Positions 1 to 8,204 of a stretch of DNA of 64,000 nucleotides are shown in pieces (the stretch's first letter is position 1; the number at the start of each line of letters is the position of its first letter). The translations under genes and the position numbers were made by a program. The notes below the pieces were generated by a model. The model saw only the letters and a program-made list of their open reading frames with translations, had not been told where the DNA came from and did no database searches. This DNA is from JACMLX01 sp040384325 (lineage in GTDB: Bacteria > Gemmatimonadota > Gemmatimonadetes > Gemmatimonadales > Gemmatimonadaceae): contig JAZKJL010000003.1 in assembly GCA_040384325.1 (NCBI GenBank), positions 682,001 to 746,000 on the forward strand. Direction: 5' to 3'.

Positions 1-533
1 ATGCAAGTCAGCAGTGCCGCGCGCACGTCCGCCGAAATGTCGGTCATCAACGTGATGCTTGCGGCAAGCGCGTCAAGTTCAGACGCCAAGCGGTCGCGAT
101 CATCCAGTGAGACCGCGGTTCGTGGGTGGTAGTGGGCGAGGGTTGCCGACGTCAGCGTCAGGGCGGCGAACACGTCCTGCTTGAAGGCATGCGCGACGCT
201 CTCAAACGTCGCGTCGATGCGCCCACTGCGCACCACGGACTCGATGGGGGAGAAGGCTTCAAGAACGAGGACGCGCGCGATGCCGGGCGCTGTTTCGATC
301 TCATGTCGAACTTCCGCGACTAACTGCACGAGGCTAGTCAGATACGGATAGAGCGGTGAGACATCACCGTCGATGTCGATGTCGAAGACCGCAGCCCATA
401 TCCGCCGCATCGGGAGGGTCTTGCCGAGGACCTCGCCTTGTGTTCTGGCAGCCGTCCAGAGCTCAATCAGACGTTCGAGCGGGTGGGTTGTTGGTTCCAC
501 GACGGATTGTGGTTGCGCTGCCGGAGCGGTCAT
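1..533 (-). CDS. Hypothetical protein, 3' end cut off by window edge
   Basis: An open frame runs from an ATG at 533-531 on the minus strand to the left edge without a stop, giving at least 177 residues starting MTAPAAQPQSVVEPTTHPLE. The composition looks like a real soluble, mostly helical protein: hydrophobic spacing is regular and rare residues are balanced. There is no signal peptide or membrane segment and I recognise no motif. No clear Shine-Dalgarno precedes the ATG, and a TTG 33 nt upstream is an alternative start. Codon use is less GC-biased than in the housekeeping genes beyond position 1700, which with the neighbouring broken gene and tRNA-Ser suggests accessory DNA. The function is unknown. 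Confidence 0.65.
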   Translation of the reverse strand, partial: MTAPAAQPQSVVEPTTHPLERLIELWTAARTQGEVLGKTLPMRRIWAAVFDIDIDGDVSPLYPYLTSLVQLVAEVRHEIETAPGIARVLVLEAFSPIESVVRSGRIDATFESVAHAFKQDVFAALTLTSATLAHYHPRTAVSLDDRDRLASELDALAASITLMTDISADVRAALLTC

Positions 534-748
534 GTGGCCGTAGGTTGAGGTACCGGAAGATACCAATATCGATCAGCCTCCGCGCGCGGCATGACCGACC
601 TAGCGACATCGGCCCGCTCCGCCTGGATGACGCCTTCCGACCTCGCCTCGAACGGGACCCGCGCGGTAGCGTCAGATCACCCCCCGAAGAACAGGCGTAC
701 CCCAGCCCAGCACCCGGCGTCGACGGTTATGCGGCGTAGGCTGATGAC

Positions 749-1178
749 ATGCCTCTCGCCTCCCGTACGTCGACACGCAACGCGTCTCCGGTTGTTCCGG
801 CGGCCTTCGAGTTCCTTCGGCGTACCCTGCGCCCTCCGATGCCGGACCGCTACGAGCACTTCGCGAGTCGCGCCGCGTACTGGGAGCGCGTTGTGCGCGG
901 TCGCTCAGCATTCGAGGCGCTCACGCTCCTGACCGCGGCGTATGACTTCGCCCTGTTCGAGCTAGACGGCGTGTCCGACATGGCCTTCGTCCGCCCGGGC
1001 GCGGATCGCTCGCACAGATGCTGAGCGGTCGTGGGACGCCGTGGCGACCCTGGCTGCGTACGTGGCTGAGGTCGAGGCGGCGCTGATCCCTGGGCAGTCG
1101 CCTTCACGCACTCCGGACGGCGCCTTCCTCCCGGCCTACGGCAGCGCGCCATGGTCCGAGTGGCGGAGCAGCTCCTAG
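749..1178 (+). pseudogene. Hypothetical gene broken by a frameshift
   Basis: The first part (ATG 749, or the internal ATG 839) encodes a plausible protein including PDRYEHFASRAAYWERVV and AYDFALFELDGVSDMAFV, then meets a stop at 1022-1024. The next frame, open across that point, continues as AERSWDAVATLAAYVAEVEA and ends at TAG 1176-1178. Both halves have protein-like composition and join sensibly if the reading frame moves forward by one base between about 985 and 1020. This is therefore either a decayed gene or a single-base sequencing error. It is divergent from the truncated gene at the left edge. No family is recognised. Confidence 0.55.
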
Positions 1179-1607
1179 GCCGTGAGGGTGCCCGTCGTCA
1201 CGGTCCTGCCTGTCAGAATACTTCAAGACGAAACTGGCAGGACAATTGTGGAAGCAGCGTAGATCACTTCGCGATCACGGCAGCATCGCCTCCACGGGTG
1301 TGCCTGGACTCGTCTGTCATTCGCGCCAAGGGGCGGTGGCTGAGGACAATGCCGCCCAGTCTGACGGCACCCACGGGAGGGGCGGGTCCCGTCCGGCTGC
1401 CATGATGCCCAGGAGGAGGTGGGCGGTCGAGGAGACCGCCGGGCGGCTGGTTCACGAAGGGGCTCATTCACCGACTCGCGCCCCGTCGGGCTCACCTCTC
1501 GACCCCGGTTCGACTAGCTTGCCCTCGCGTCGTCCGGATGCCGTCTCTGCTGAATTTATGCTAAGTACGGGACTTGGACGTCGTTTGAGGGCTCGATTTC
1601 CCTCTAT
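1179..1607. other. 429 bp without a supported gene
   Basis: Open frames here have arginine/proline/serine-rich shadow composition and no convincing start signals. The only structure I see is an inverted repeat with 8-bp perfect arms, GTCCTGCC at 1203-1210 and GGCAGGAC at 1236-1243. It could be a terminator-like hairpin for the broken gene upstream or a remnant of a mobile-element end. I could not find a repeat of the tRNA-Ser 3' end that would mark an attachment site. Confidence 0.5.
1203..1243. repeat. Inverted repeat, 8-bp arms
   Basis: GTCCTGCC (1203-1210) and GGCAGGAC (1236-1243) are exact reverse complements separated by 25 bases. There is no T-run after the second arm, so it is not a standard intrinsic terminator. 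It lies just downstream of the frameshifted gene. Confidence 0.5.
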
Positions 1608-1694
1608 GGACAGGTGGCCGAGCGGTTGAAGGCGCACGCCTGGAAAGCGTGTGGGCTCGAAAGGGTCTCGTGGGTTCGAATCCCACCCTGTCCG
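1608..1694 (+). tRNA. tRNA-Ser (anticodon GGA)
   Basis: A full type II tRNA fold is visible. The acceptor arm GGACAGG (1608-1614) pairs with CCTGTCC (1687-1693) and G1694 is the discriminator. The anticodon stem CACGC/GCGTG (1635-1639/1647-1651) encloses the loop CTGGAAA, giving anticodon GGA at 1642-1644. A long variable arm and a T-loop GTTCGAATC follow. The length of 87 nt fits serine tRNAs. No 3' CCA is encoded. It reads UCC/UCU codons. Confidence 0.95.
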
Positions 1695-1712
1695 TGCCTC
1701 ACGGCTCGGCAC

Positions 1713-1743
1713 TGCCGCCGTTCCCCCAGCGGGGACGGCGGCA
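1713..1743 (+). terminator. Hairpin after tRNA-Ser, probable terminator
   Basis: TGCCGCCGTTCCCC and GGGGACGGCGGCA form a long GC-rich stem with one bulged base and a short CAGC loop, 19 nt after the tRNA. The following T content is weak (CTTCCGTT), so termination efficiency is uncertain. Confidence 0.55.
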
Positions 1744-1774
1744 CTTCCGTTGGGGATGTGCGTATTTACGCAGC

Positions 1775-3568
1775 ATGTCCTCCGCCCACTTCCTGACCGT
1801 GCCCCGCCGCGCGTGCGTGCTGCTGCCCCTGGTGCTCCTCGGCCGCGCCGTCGCGGCGCAGGGTCAGGCCACCCCGCCGGCACCGCCCGCCGCCACGACC
1901 AGCGCCCTCAGCCCGGCCACCTTCGTGCGCCAGGCCCAGGCGGAGTTCGAACGTGCCCGGCGTGATGGCCTCGGCTTCAGCTCCGGCGGCGCCACCTCCG
2001 AACCCGACGTGCAGTTCGGCAGCATCTTCTACTGGAACAACAACAACGACGTCCCGCCGCGCCCGGAGCGCCCCGAGATCGGCGTCGCGCGGCGCCGGCT
2101 GCTCCAGTCGCTGACCGAGGCCGCCATCGCGGCACCGGCGGACGACTGGATCGTGGGCCAGCGCGTCAAGTACTCGGTGGAGGCCAAGGACTTGGCCGGC
2201 GCCAACACGGCCATCGGCGAGTGCAAGGCCACGGCGTGGTGGTGCACCGCTCTCACCGGCTTCGTGCGACACGCCCAGAACGATGCCCCGGGTGCCGAAC
2301 GTGCGTTCAACGACGCCCTGGCACAGATGCCGGAGGCGCAGCGCTGTGAGTGGCAGAACATCGCGCCCTGGTTGAAGAAGGCCGACAGCCTCGCCTACCT
2401 CGCCAAGAGCTGCCAGGAACGCATCGCCTTCAACACGCGCGTGTTCTGGCTCGGCAAGCCCTTCGCACACGTCGACGGCAACGACCTGCGCAACGAGCTG
2501 TTCGCGCGGCGCACCTACAACGCGATCGAGCTGGGCACGGCCACCGTCTACGGGCCGTGGAAGCCGGAGTTCGGTGAGTCGCAGCTGCGCTACGGCTGGC
2601 CGGTGGCGTGGTCGAAGCAGAACACGATCATCAGCCAGCGCGGCGACATGGTGTCGAACACGATCGGCCACGAAGCCACGCCGAGCCATGACTTCATGCC
2701 GAGCAGCGCGGCGCTGGCGAATCCGTACGCGGCCAAGCCGGAGGACTATCCGTTCAACGCGCGTTACGCGCAGATGCGGTATGCGCCGCGCTATGCGCCG
2801 GGTGGCTTCCAGGAACTCGGTGGGCAGCTGGTGCGCTTCAAGCGCGGCGACTCGACGTTGCTGGTCGGTGCCTACGTGCTGGAAGGGAAGGCGCGCTACG
2901 AGCGTGGCAAGACGCGGACGGCGCTGGTCCTCGAGCGTGGACCGCAGCAGCGCGTGTCGCGCATCGTGAAGGATGGCCAGCCGCTGCGTGGTGCGGTGGC
3001 GGTGAACGCGGGCGTGTTCCGCGACACGATGCTGGCCAGTCTCGAGATCCTCAGCGAGGCGCGCAAGTTCGGGGGACGCATCCGCACCGGCGTGGCGCCG
3101 ATCGAACCCGATGCGCGGATGTCCGACCTGCTGCTGCTCGCCGTGCGCGCCACCGAGGCTGCGTCGGCCGGCCTCGCCGACGTGGCGACGCTGGAGTCGG
3201 TGCTCAATTCGGCACTCGGCGGCACCGACATCGGCGACGGGCAGTCGTTCGGGTTGTTCTGGGAGTACTACGGTGGCCCCGGCGCCACGGTCACGATCTC
3301 GATCACGCCCACCGACACGGCGAGCGGGTTCCGGCGACTCGGATCGCTCTTCCGGCTCGGCGGTGGGACCGCTGGCGGCGCATCGCTCCGCATTCCCGAT
3401 CCGGCACAGCCGGATGGTGGGCCGGGGCGTCGGATGACGCTCACCATGCCCGAGGTGAAGCCCGGGCGCTACCTGCTGGCGGTGGAGATCACGCAGCCAG
3501 GCTCGCCGGCGGCACGGCGCGAGATCATGTTGCGCGTGCCGGAAGGCCCACCGGCCGCGATGCGCTGA
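1775..3568 (+). CDS. Secreted hypothetical protein (possibly GWxTD-related)
   Basis: The 597-residue protein has a clear Sec signal peptide: positively charged start, hydrophobic stretch VLLPLVLLG at residues 15-23 and an AVAA cleavage site near residue 28. The frame is open further upstream into the tRNA, so ATG 1775 is chosen because it places the signal peptide at the N-terminus. The mature part has a helical, repeat-like region (about 45-220), a segment containing RYGWPVAW (about 305-315), and a C-terminal beta-rich domain (about 485-595) typical of cell-surface proteins. The RYGWP segment resembles the signature of GWxTD proteins, which are common in this type of bacterium, but the similarity is partial and is inference. 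It probably acts in the periplasm or at the surface. The function is unknown. Confidence 0.75.
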   Translation: MSSAHFLTVPRRACVLLPLVLLGRAVAAQGQATPPAPPAATTSALSPATFVRQAQAEFERARRDGLGFSSGGATSEPDVQFGSIFYWNNNNDVPPRPERPEIGVARRRLLQSLTEAAIAAPADDWIVGQRVKYSVEAKDLAGANTAIGECKATAWWCTALTGFVRHAQNDAPGAERAFNDALAQMPEAQRCEWQNIAPWLKKADSLAYLAKSCQERIAFNTRVFWLGKPFAHVDGNDLRNELFARRTYNAIELGTATVYGPWKPEFGESQLRYGWPVAWSKQNTIISQRGDMVSNTIGHEATPSHDFMPSSAALANPYAAKPEDYPFNARYAQMRYAPRYAPGGFQELGGQLVRFKRGDSTLLVGAYVLEGKARYERGKTRTALVLERGPQQRVSRIVKDGQPLRGAVAVNAGVFRDTMLASLEILSEARKFGGRIRTGVAPIEPDARMSDLLLLAVRATEAASAGLADVATLESVLNSALGGTDIGDGQSFGLFWEYYGGPGATVTISITPTDTASGFRRLGSLFRLGGGTAGGASLRIPDPAQPDGGPGRRMTLTMPEVKPGRYLLAVEITQPGSPAARREIMLRVPEGPPAAMR

Positions 3569-3812
3569 GTCTCGCACGCCTTTCGGATTGGCGTGTGACG
3601 ATGTGCGCGGCAGTGCGGTCGTGACCCCGCTGCGGCGGAAGGGCGGCCGCGGGGCCGCCATGATGGTGCGTTCCCTCTATTGACGTGGCTTGTGCCGCTC
3701 ATCAGCTTCGCCCCACTGACTGCTGTACAGGGGGGCTGACCGCTTCGACGCGTGGGCTTGCGCGTGACGACGAAGTGACACGGCTCGCCTCATCCACACC
3801 TCGAGGTGCTGA

Positions 3813-6755
3813 GTGTTGCCTTCCATCGTTCGTCGCCTGCTGCCTGCACTCGCGGCCATGGTGCTCTGTGCCACCACGGCTGCCGCCCAAGGCGGCTCCC
3901 TGACGGGCCGGATCACGACCAAGGATGGCGGTCGCCCGCTCAACCTGGCCAGGATCACGGTCTCCGGCGCAACCACCGTCGGCGCTTCCATCACCGGCGA
4001 CGGTGGCCAGTACGTCATCAACAACATCCCGGCCGGCACCTACGTGGTGACGGTCAGTCGCATCAGCTTCCAGCTGCAGCGCTATCCGGGCATCGTGATT
4101 CGCGCCGGCCAGCCGACCACGCTCAACGCGGCGATGGACGAGATCCCGACGCAGCTCAACGCGGTGGTGACCACCGCCTCGCGTCGTCCGGAGAAGGCGC
4201 TCGAGGCGCCCGCCGCACTCTCGGTGGTGACCAGCGAGACGATCGAGCGGAAGCCGTCGCTGAGCGTCGCGGACCTGGTGAAGGGCCAGCCCGGCATCGA
4301 CGTCTCGAGCGGTGGCATCGCGCAGTCGAACATCGTCGCCCGCGGCTTCAACAACGCCTTCAGCGGCTCGCTGCTGATGCTGCAGGACTATCGCTTCGCC
4401 GGCGTGCCGTCGTTGCGCGTTAACGTGCCGTACCTCTCCCTCGGCCAGTCGGAAGACATCGAGCGCGTGGAGCTGCTGCTCGGCCCCGCCTCGGCACTCT
4501 ACGGGCCGAACTCGGGCGCCGGTGTGCTGCACGTGATCACCAAGTCACCGTTCAGCTCACAGGGCACCACGCTGTCGGTGCAGGGCGGTGAACAGAGCAT
4601 CTTCCGCGGTGCCGTGCGACATGCAGGCACGGTCGGCAGCCGCTTCGGCTACAAGCTCAGTGGCGAATACATGAAGGGCAACGACTTCCGCTACGACGAC
4701 CCGGGCGAGCCTGATTCGATCGCACGGCCGGCATCGCCCGGTGCGCCGCGAACCCGTGTCCTGAACGTGCGCGACTTCGCCTTCGAGCGGTTGAACGGTG
4801 AGGCGCGCATGGACATCCGTCCCACCGCCACCTCCGAGTTCATCACCACCGTCAGCATGACCAAGGTGCCGAGCGCGATCGAGCTCACCGGTGCCAACGG
4901 CGCGTCGCAGATCCGCAACTGGAGCTACCAGAACTTCCAGCAGCGGATCCGGTTCGGTCGCTTGTTCATCCAGGGTTTCGCCAACATCAGCAACGCCGGC
5001 AACGAGAACTCGGGCGATTCGCGCGGCACGTTCCTGCTCCGCAACGGCCAGCCGATCGTGGACAAGTCGCGCGTGTACACCGGCCAGATCCAGCACGGCT
5101 TCGGGATCAACAAGGGTCGCACCGACTTCATCTACGGTGTGGACTACATCAAGACCAATCCGCAGACCGGCAACACGATCAACGGCGACAACGAAGCCGT
5201 GGACAACGTGACGGAATACGGTGGCTACGTGCAGGGCAAGACGCGCCTGAGCAGCCGCTGGGACTTCCTCGCCGCACTGCGCGTGGACAAGAACAACGTG
5301 ATCGATGGTGAGTTCATCTCTCCGCGCGCCGCGCTCACCTATCGCGCCGCCGAGAACCAGTCGCTGCGTTTCACGTTCAACCGGTCGTTCAACACGCCGG
5401 CCAACTTCGCCTTCTTCCTCGACCTGCCGTCGGTGGTGGACGCCGCCGGCTTCCGGCGCACGGCCAGCCTGACGCCCTTCAACCTGCCGACGTACGACGT
5501 GATCGCGACCGGCAACCGTCCGAAGGTCGGCATGGGCTTCGATCGCAGCTGCAGCACCACCAGCGGCTTCGGCAGCTTCTGCATGCGCTCCCCGTTCATC
5601 AGCAACGGCACCACGGTCGTGGGTGCCAGTGCTGCCACCGCGCTGCCGGCCTTCGTGGCCTTCCGCCAGCCGGTGTTCACCGGCGCACTGGCCGCGGGAT
5701 ACGCACCGGCCCTCGCCGGCTTCGGTCCGGCAGGCGCCGTGATCGCGCAGGGTCTGGCCAATGCGGTCGTCAGCCGTCTCGCCACGGCGACGCCGACGAA
5801 CGCGCAGATCGGCACCGTGGGGCGTCTCGGCAGCGCGTTGATCTCGGACACGCAGGTGGCCGACCTGCCGCCGCTCAACGCCTCCTTCGACAACACGTTC
5901 GAGGTCGGTTACAAGGGCATCGGCATGAACGGCAAGCTCTCGTTCGACTTCAGCGGCTGGGCCCAGCAGCGTGGTGGCGGTGCCATCACGGCGTCGCTCG
6001 TCACGCCGTGGATCTTCGCCAACCCGACGCAGACGGGTGCGTTCGTCGGCGCGCAGGCGGGCGCCGCGATGGCCGCCTACGTGCAGGCCGAAGTACAGGC
6101 CGGCCGCCTCACGCAGCAGCAGGGTCAGGCGCTGTCGGCCTCGATCCCGGCGCTGGCAACCGGTGCGGCCACCAGCCTCACCCCACTGCTGGCGGGCATC
6201 CCGCTGGGTACGGTCGGCTTCGATGATCCCATCCAGGACGACTACGCGCTGCGCGCCACCTACCGCCGCGTGGACAAGACGGTGAAGGTGTGGGGCGCCG
6301 ACCTCGGCATGTCGTACCAGTTCACGCAGGACTTCGCGCTCGACTGGACCGGCAGCGTGGTGAACCGCACCATCTTCGACGAAATCCAGGTCGGCACCTC
6401 GCCGCTGTCGCTCAACGCCCCGGGTGCGAAGACCACCGTCACGGCGCGCTACAACGGCCAGGAGAACGGCTTCGGCCTCGAGGGCCGCTGGCGCTACACC
6501 AACGCCTTCTCGGTGAACTCCGGTGTCTACGAGAGCGGCGTGCTGAACCCCAGCAACGCCGGCCCGTTCACCTATCCGCCGGTCGCCGTCAGCAACCAGT
6601 TCGACGTGCAGGTCTCCAAGCGCTTCGCCAACATCGGCAAGGGCGTGGTGTGGAGCGTGAACGTGCAGAACATCTTCGACAACAAGGTGGCTACCTTCGT
6701 CGGTGTGCCGGCACTCGGCCGCCTGGCGCTGACCAAGCTGTCCTACACGTTCTGA
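3813..6755 (+). CDS. TonB-dependent receptor with carboxypeptidase-regulatory-like N-terminal domain
   Basis: This 980-residue outer-membrane transporter has a signal peptide ending in TTAAAQ (about 1-26) and a CarboxypepD_reg-like beta domain (about 29-105, with GGQYVINNIPAGTYVVTV). A plug domain follows (about 125-250, with RVELLLGPASALYGPNSGAG), then a beta-barrel ending in the expected aromatic residue (KLSYTF). Such receptors import siderophores, vitamins or glycans with energy from TonB-ExbBD. The substrate cannot be read from sequence and no TonB genes lie in the window. Translation starts at GTG 3813, preceded by GAGGTG at about 3802-3807; TTG 3816 is an alternative. Residues 620-820 contain an unusually alanine-rich insertion in the barrel region. 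A strong terminator follows. Confidence 0.95.
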   Translation: MLPSIVRRLLPALAAMVLCATTAAAQGGSLTGRITTKDGGRPLNLARITVSGATTVGASITGDGGQYVINNIPAGTYVVTVSRISFQLQRYPGIVIRAGQPTTLNAAMDEIPTQLNAVVTTASRRPEKALEAPAALSVVTSETIERKPSLSVADLVKGQPGIDVSSGGIAQSNIVARGFNNAFSGSLLMLQDYRFAGVPSLRVNVPYLSLGQSEDIERVELLLGPASALYGPNSGAGVLHVITKSPFSSQGTTLSVQGGEQSIFRGAVRHAGTVGSRFGYKLSGEYMKGNDFRYDDPGEPDSIARPASPGAPRTRVLNVRDFAFERLNGEARMDIRPTATSEFITTVSMTKVPSAIELTGANGASQIRNWSYQNFQQRIRFGRLFIQGFANISNAGNENSGDSRGTFLLRNGQPIVDKSRVYTGQIQHGFGINKGRTDFIYGVDYIKTNPQTGNTINGDNEAVDNVTEYGGYVQGKTRLSSRWDFLAALRVDKNNVIDGEFISPRAALTYRAAENQSLRFTFNRSFNTPANFAFFLDLPSVVDAAGFRRTASLTPFNLPTYDVIATGNRPKVGMGFDRSCSTTSGFGSFCMRSPFISNGTTVVGASAATALPAFVAFRQPVFTGALAAGYAPALAGFGPAGAVIAQGLANAVVSRLATATPTNAQIGTVGRLGSALISDTQVADLPPLNASFDNTFEVGYKGIGMNGKLSFDFSGWAQQRGGGAITASLVTPWIFANPTQTGAFVGAQAGAAMAAYVQAEVQAGRLTQQQGQALSASIPALATGAATSLTPLLAGIPLGTVGFDDPIQDDYALRATYRRVDKTVKVWGADLGMSYQFTQDFALDWTGSVVNRTIFDEIQVGTSPLSLNAPGAKTTVTARYNGQENGFGLEGRWRYTNAFSVNSGVYESGVLNPSNAGPFTYPPVAVSNQFDVQVSKRFANIGKGVVWSVNVQNIFDNKVATFVGVPALGRLALTKLSYTF

Positions 6756-6772
6756 TCTTGTCGGCAGGACGC

Positions 6773-6812
6773 ACGGGGCGGCTCGCGATGCGGGCCGCCC
6801 CGTCGTGTTTTT
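6773..6812 (+). terminator. Intrinsic terminator of the TonB receptor gene
   Basis: Ten-base-pair perfect stem ACGGGGCGGC (6773-6782) and GCCGCCCCGT (6794-6803), followed closely by TTTTT at 6808-6812. It sits 18 nt after the receptor stop codon and separates it from the phosphodiesterase gene. Confidence 0.9.
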
Positions 6813-6828
6813 CCCTCAGCCTGCTGCG

Positions 6829-7605
6829 ATGATGCTGGCCGTGATCCACCACCCTGGGCCGCCGCTCGTCATCGGCCATCGTGGCACACCGCGGGAGCGG
6901 CCGGAGAACACGCTGCCGTCGTTCCAGCGCGCGCTCGAGCTGGGCGTGGATGCGCTGGAGTTCGACGTGCGGGTGTCGGCTGACGGCGTGGCGGTGGTGC
7001 ATCACGATGCCACCACTGGACGCACCTGCGGTGACGACCTGCTGATCGAACGCTCCACCATCGGCGCGCTGCGTCGGCTCGACGCCGCCACCATGTTCGA
7101 GGGACCGTTCTCGCCCACGCACCAGACCGTGATCCCGCTGCTGGACGAGGTGCTGGCGATGACGCGCGCCGTGCCGGTGATCATCGAGTGCAAGACGGTG
7201 GACGCGGTGCCGCTGGTGCTGGCGGCGGTCGAGTCCCACGGGGCTGCCGATCGGGTGGTGATCGGCAGCTTCCTGCATGCGGCCATGCAGCGGGTGCGCG
7301 CTGCCGGGTTGCCGAGTGGTGCATCACGGCGTGACATGGTGGGCCTTGCCGTGCGCGGGATGGCGCGACTTTCGCCGCGACACCTGCCGTTCGCAGCGAT
7401 GTGTGTGCCCGAGCGATCGTCGGGCCTCACACTGCCACTGGCCCGTTTCGCCGAGTGGGGACGCGCGCTCGGCGTCCCGGTGCACGTCTGGACCGTCAAC
7501 GATGCTGTCGACGCCAATCGGTTGTGGGACCTGGGCGTGACCGGCGTGATGACGGACGATGCCGCCACCATCCTCGCCGCGCGCGCCACGCGTCCATCCC
7601 GCTGA
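6829..7605 (+). CDS. Glycerophosphodiester phosphodiesterase (GDPD family)
   Basis: It hydrolyses glycerophosphodiesters from phospholipid turnover to glycerol-3-phosphate and an alcohol. The GDPD barrel signatures are present: GHRG at residues 16-19 with PENT (25-28), the metal ligands E44 and D46 in ALEFDV, and H59 in VVHHD. The C-terminal strand VWTVND and GVTGVMTDD are also typical. At 258 residues it is the usual size for single-domain UgpQ-type enzymes. There is no signal peptide, so it is probably cytoplasmic. ATG 6829 (or 6832) is preferred over a GTG at 6805, which lies inside the terminator of the upstream gene. Confidence 0.92.
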   Translation: MMLAVIHHPGPPLVIGHRGTPRERPENTLPSFQRALELGVDALEFDVRVSADGVAVVHHDATTGRTCGDDLLIERSTIGALRRLDAATMFEGPFSPTHQTVIPLLDEVLAMTRAVPVIIECKTVDAVPLVLAAVESHGAADRVVIGSFLHAAMQRVRAAGLPSGASRRDMVGLAVRGMARLSPRHLPFAAMCVPERSSGLTLPLARFAEWGRALGVPVHVWTVNDAVDANRLWDLGVTGVMTDDAATILAARATRPSR

Positions 7606-7652
7606 CGGGGCCGCCTTCAGTTCCGGTCGGCGACCGGGCATATTCAGCGCTG

Positions 7653-8204
7653 ATGACCGCCACAGAAACCATCCTCGATGCGCGTGCCTGCGAGCGCACA
7701 CTGCGCCGCATGGCCGACGAGATCGTCGAACGCACCGCGGGTACCGACACCCTCGTGCTGGTGGGCATCCAGCGTCGCGGCGTGCAGCTGGCCACCCGCC
7801 TCGCGACGCTGATCGAGGAGCGGGAGGGGAAGCCGGTGCCGCGCGGCGCCCTCGACATCACGCTCTACCGCGACGACCTCCAGACCGTCGGACCGCGACC
7901 GCTGGTCGGCGCCACCGAACTGCCGGTGGACATCGACGGTCAGCAGGTGGTGATCGTCGACGACGTGCTGTACACCGGACGCACCGTGCGTGCTGCGCTG
8001 GACGAGCTGGCCGACTTCGGGCGACCGGCGCGCATCCTGCTCGCGGTGCTGATCGATCGCGGTGGTCAGGAACTGCCGATCCGCGCCGATGTCATCGGCA
8101 AGGTGGTGAGTGTGCCCGCCGGATCGCAGGTGGATGTGCGCGTGAAGGAGCTGGATGGTGACGACAGCGTGGTGGTCGGCCCGGCGAAGTCACGCGGCGC
8201 ATGA
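7653..8204 (+). CDS. pyrR: Bifunctional pyr operon regulator / uracil phosphoribosyltransferase PyrR
   Basis: PyrR converts uracil and PRPP to UMP and, in many bacteria, controls pyr transcription by binding mRNA when UMP is high. The 183-residue protein shows the type I phosphoribosyltransferase PRPP loop VVIVDDVLYTGRT at 99-111 and the PyrR-specific regions VGIQRRG (37-43) and LDITLYRDDL (67-76). ATG 7653 begins 47 nt after the phosphodiesterase stop. The pyrB start overlaps its end by 4 nt (ATGA), so pyrR-pyrB-pyrC form one unit. I could not find a recognisable PyrR-binding attenuator in the short upstream leader, so the regulatory role here is not shown by sequence. Confidence 0.94.
   Translation: MTATETILDARACERTLRRMADEIVERTAGTDTLVLVGIQRRGVQLATRLATLIEEREGKPVPRGALDITLYRDDLQTVGPRPLVGATELPVDIDGQQVVIVDDVLYTGRTVRAALDELADFGRPARILLAVLIDRGGQELPIRADVIGKVVSVPAGSQVDVRVKELDGDDSVVVGPAKSRGA

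Noticed and set aside
1246..1629. A 127-codon plus-strand open frame running into tRNA-Ser
   Set aside because: It enters the tRNA gene and has shadow-like composition. The region is left as non-coding.
1766..3661. A 631-codon minus-strand open frame opposite the secreted protein gene
   Set aside because: Composition is Arg/His/Ala-rich and repetitive, as expected for the antisense of a GC-rich gene; no start signal or motif. The plus strand has a signal peptide and sensible codon use.
3661..3812. A possible TTGACG promoter for the TonB receptor at 3680
   Set aside because: No acceptable -10 hexamer is found at a 16-18 bp spacing, so it is not reported as a feature.
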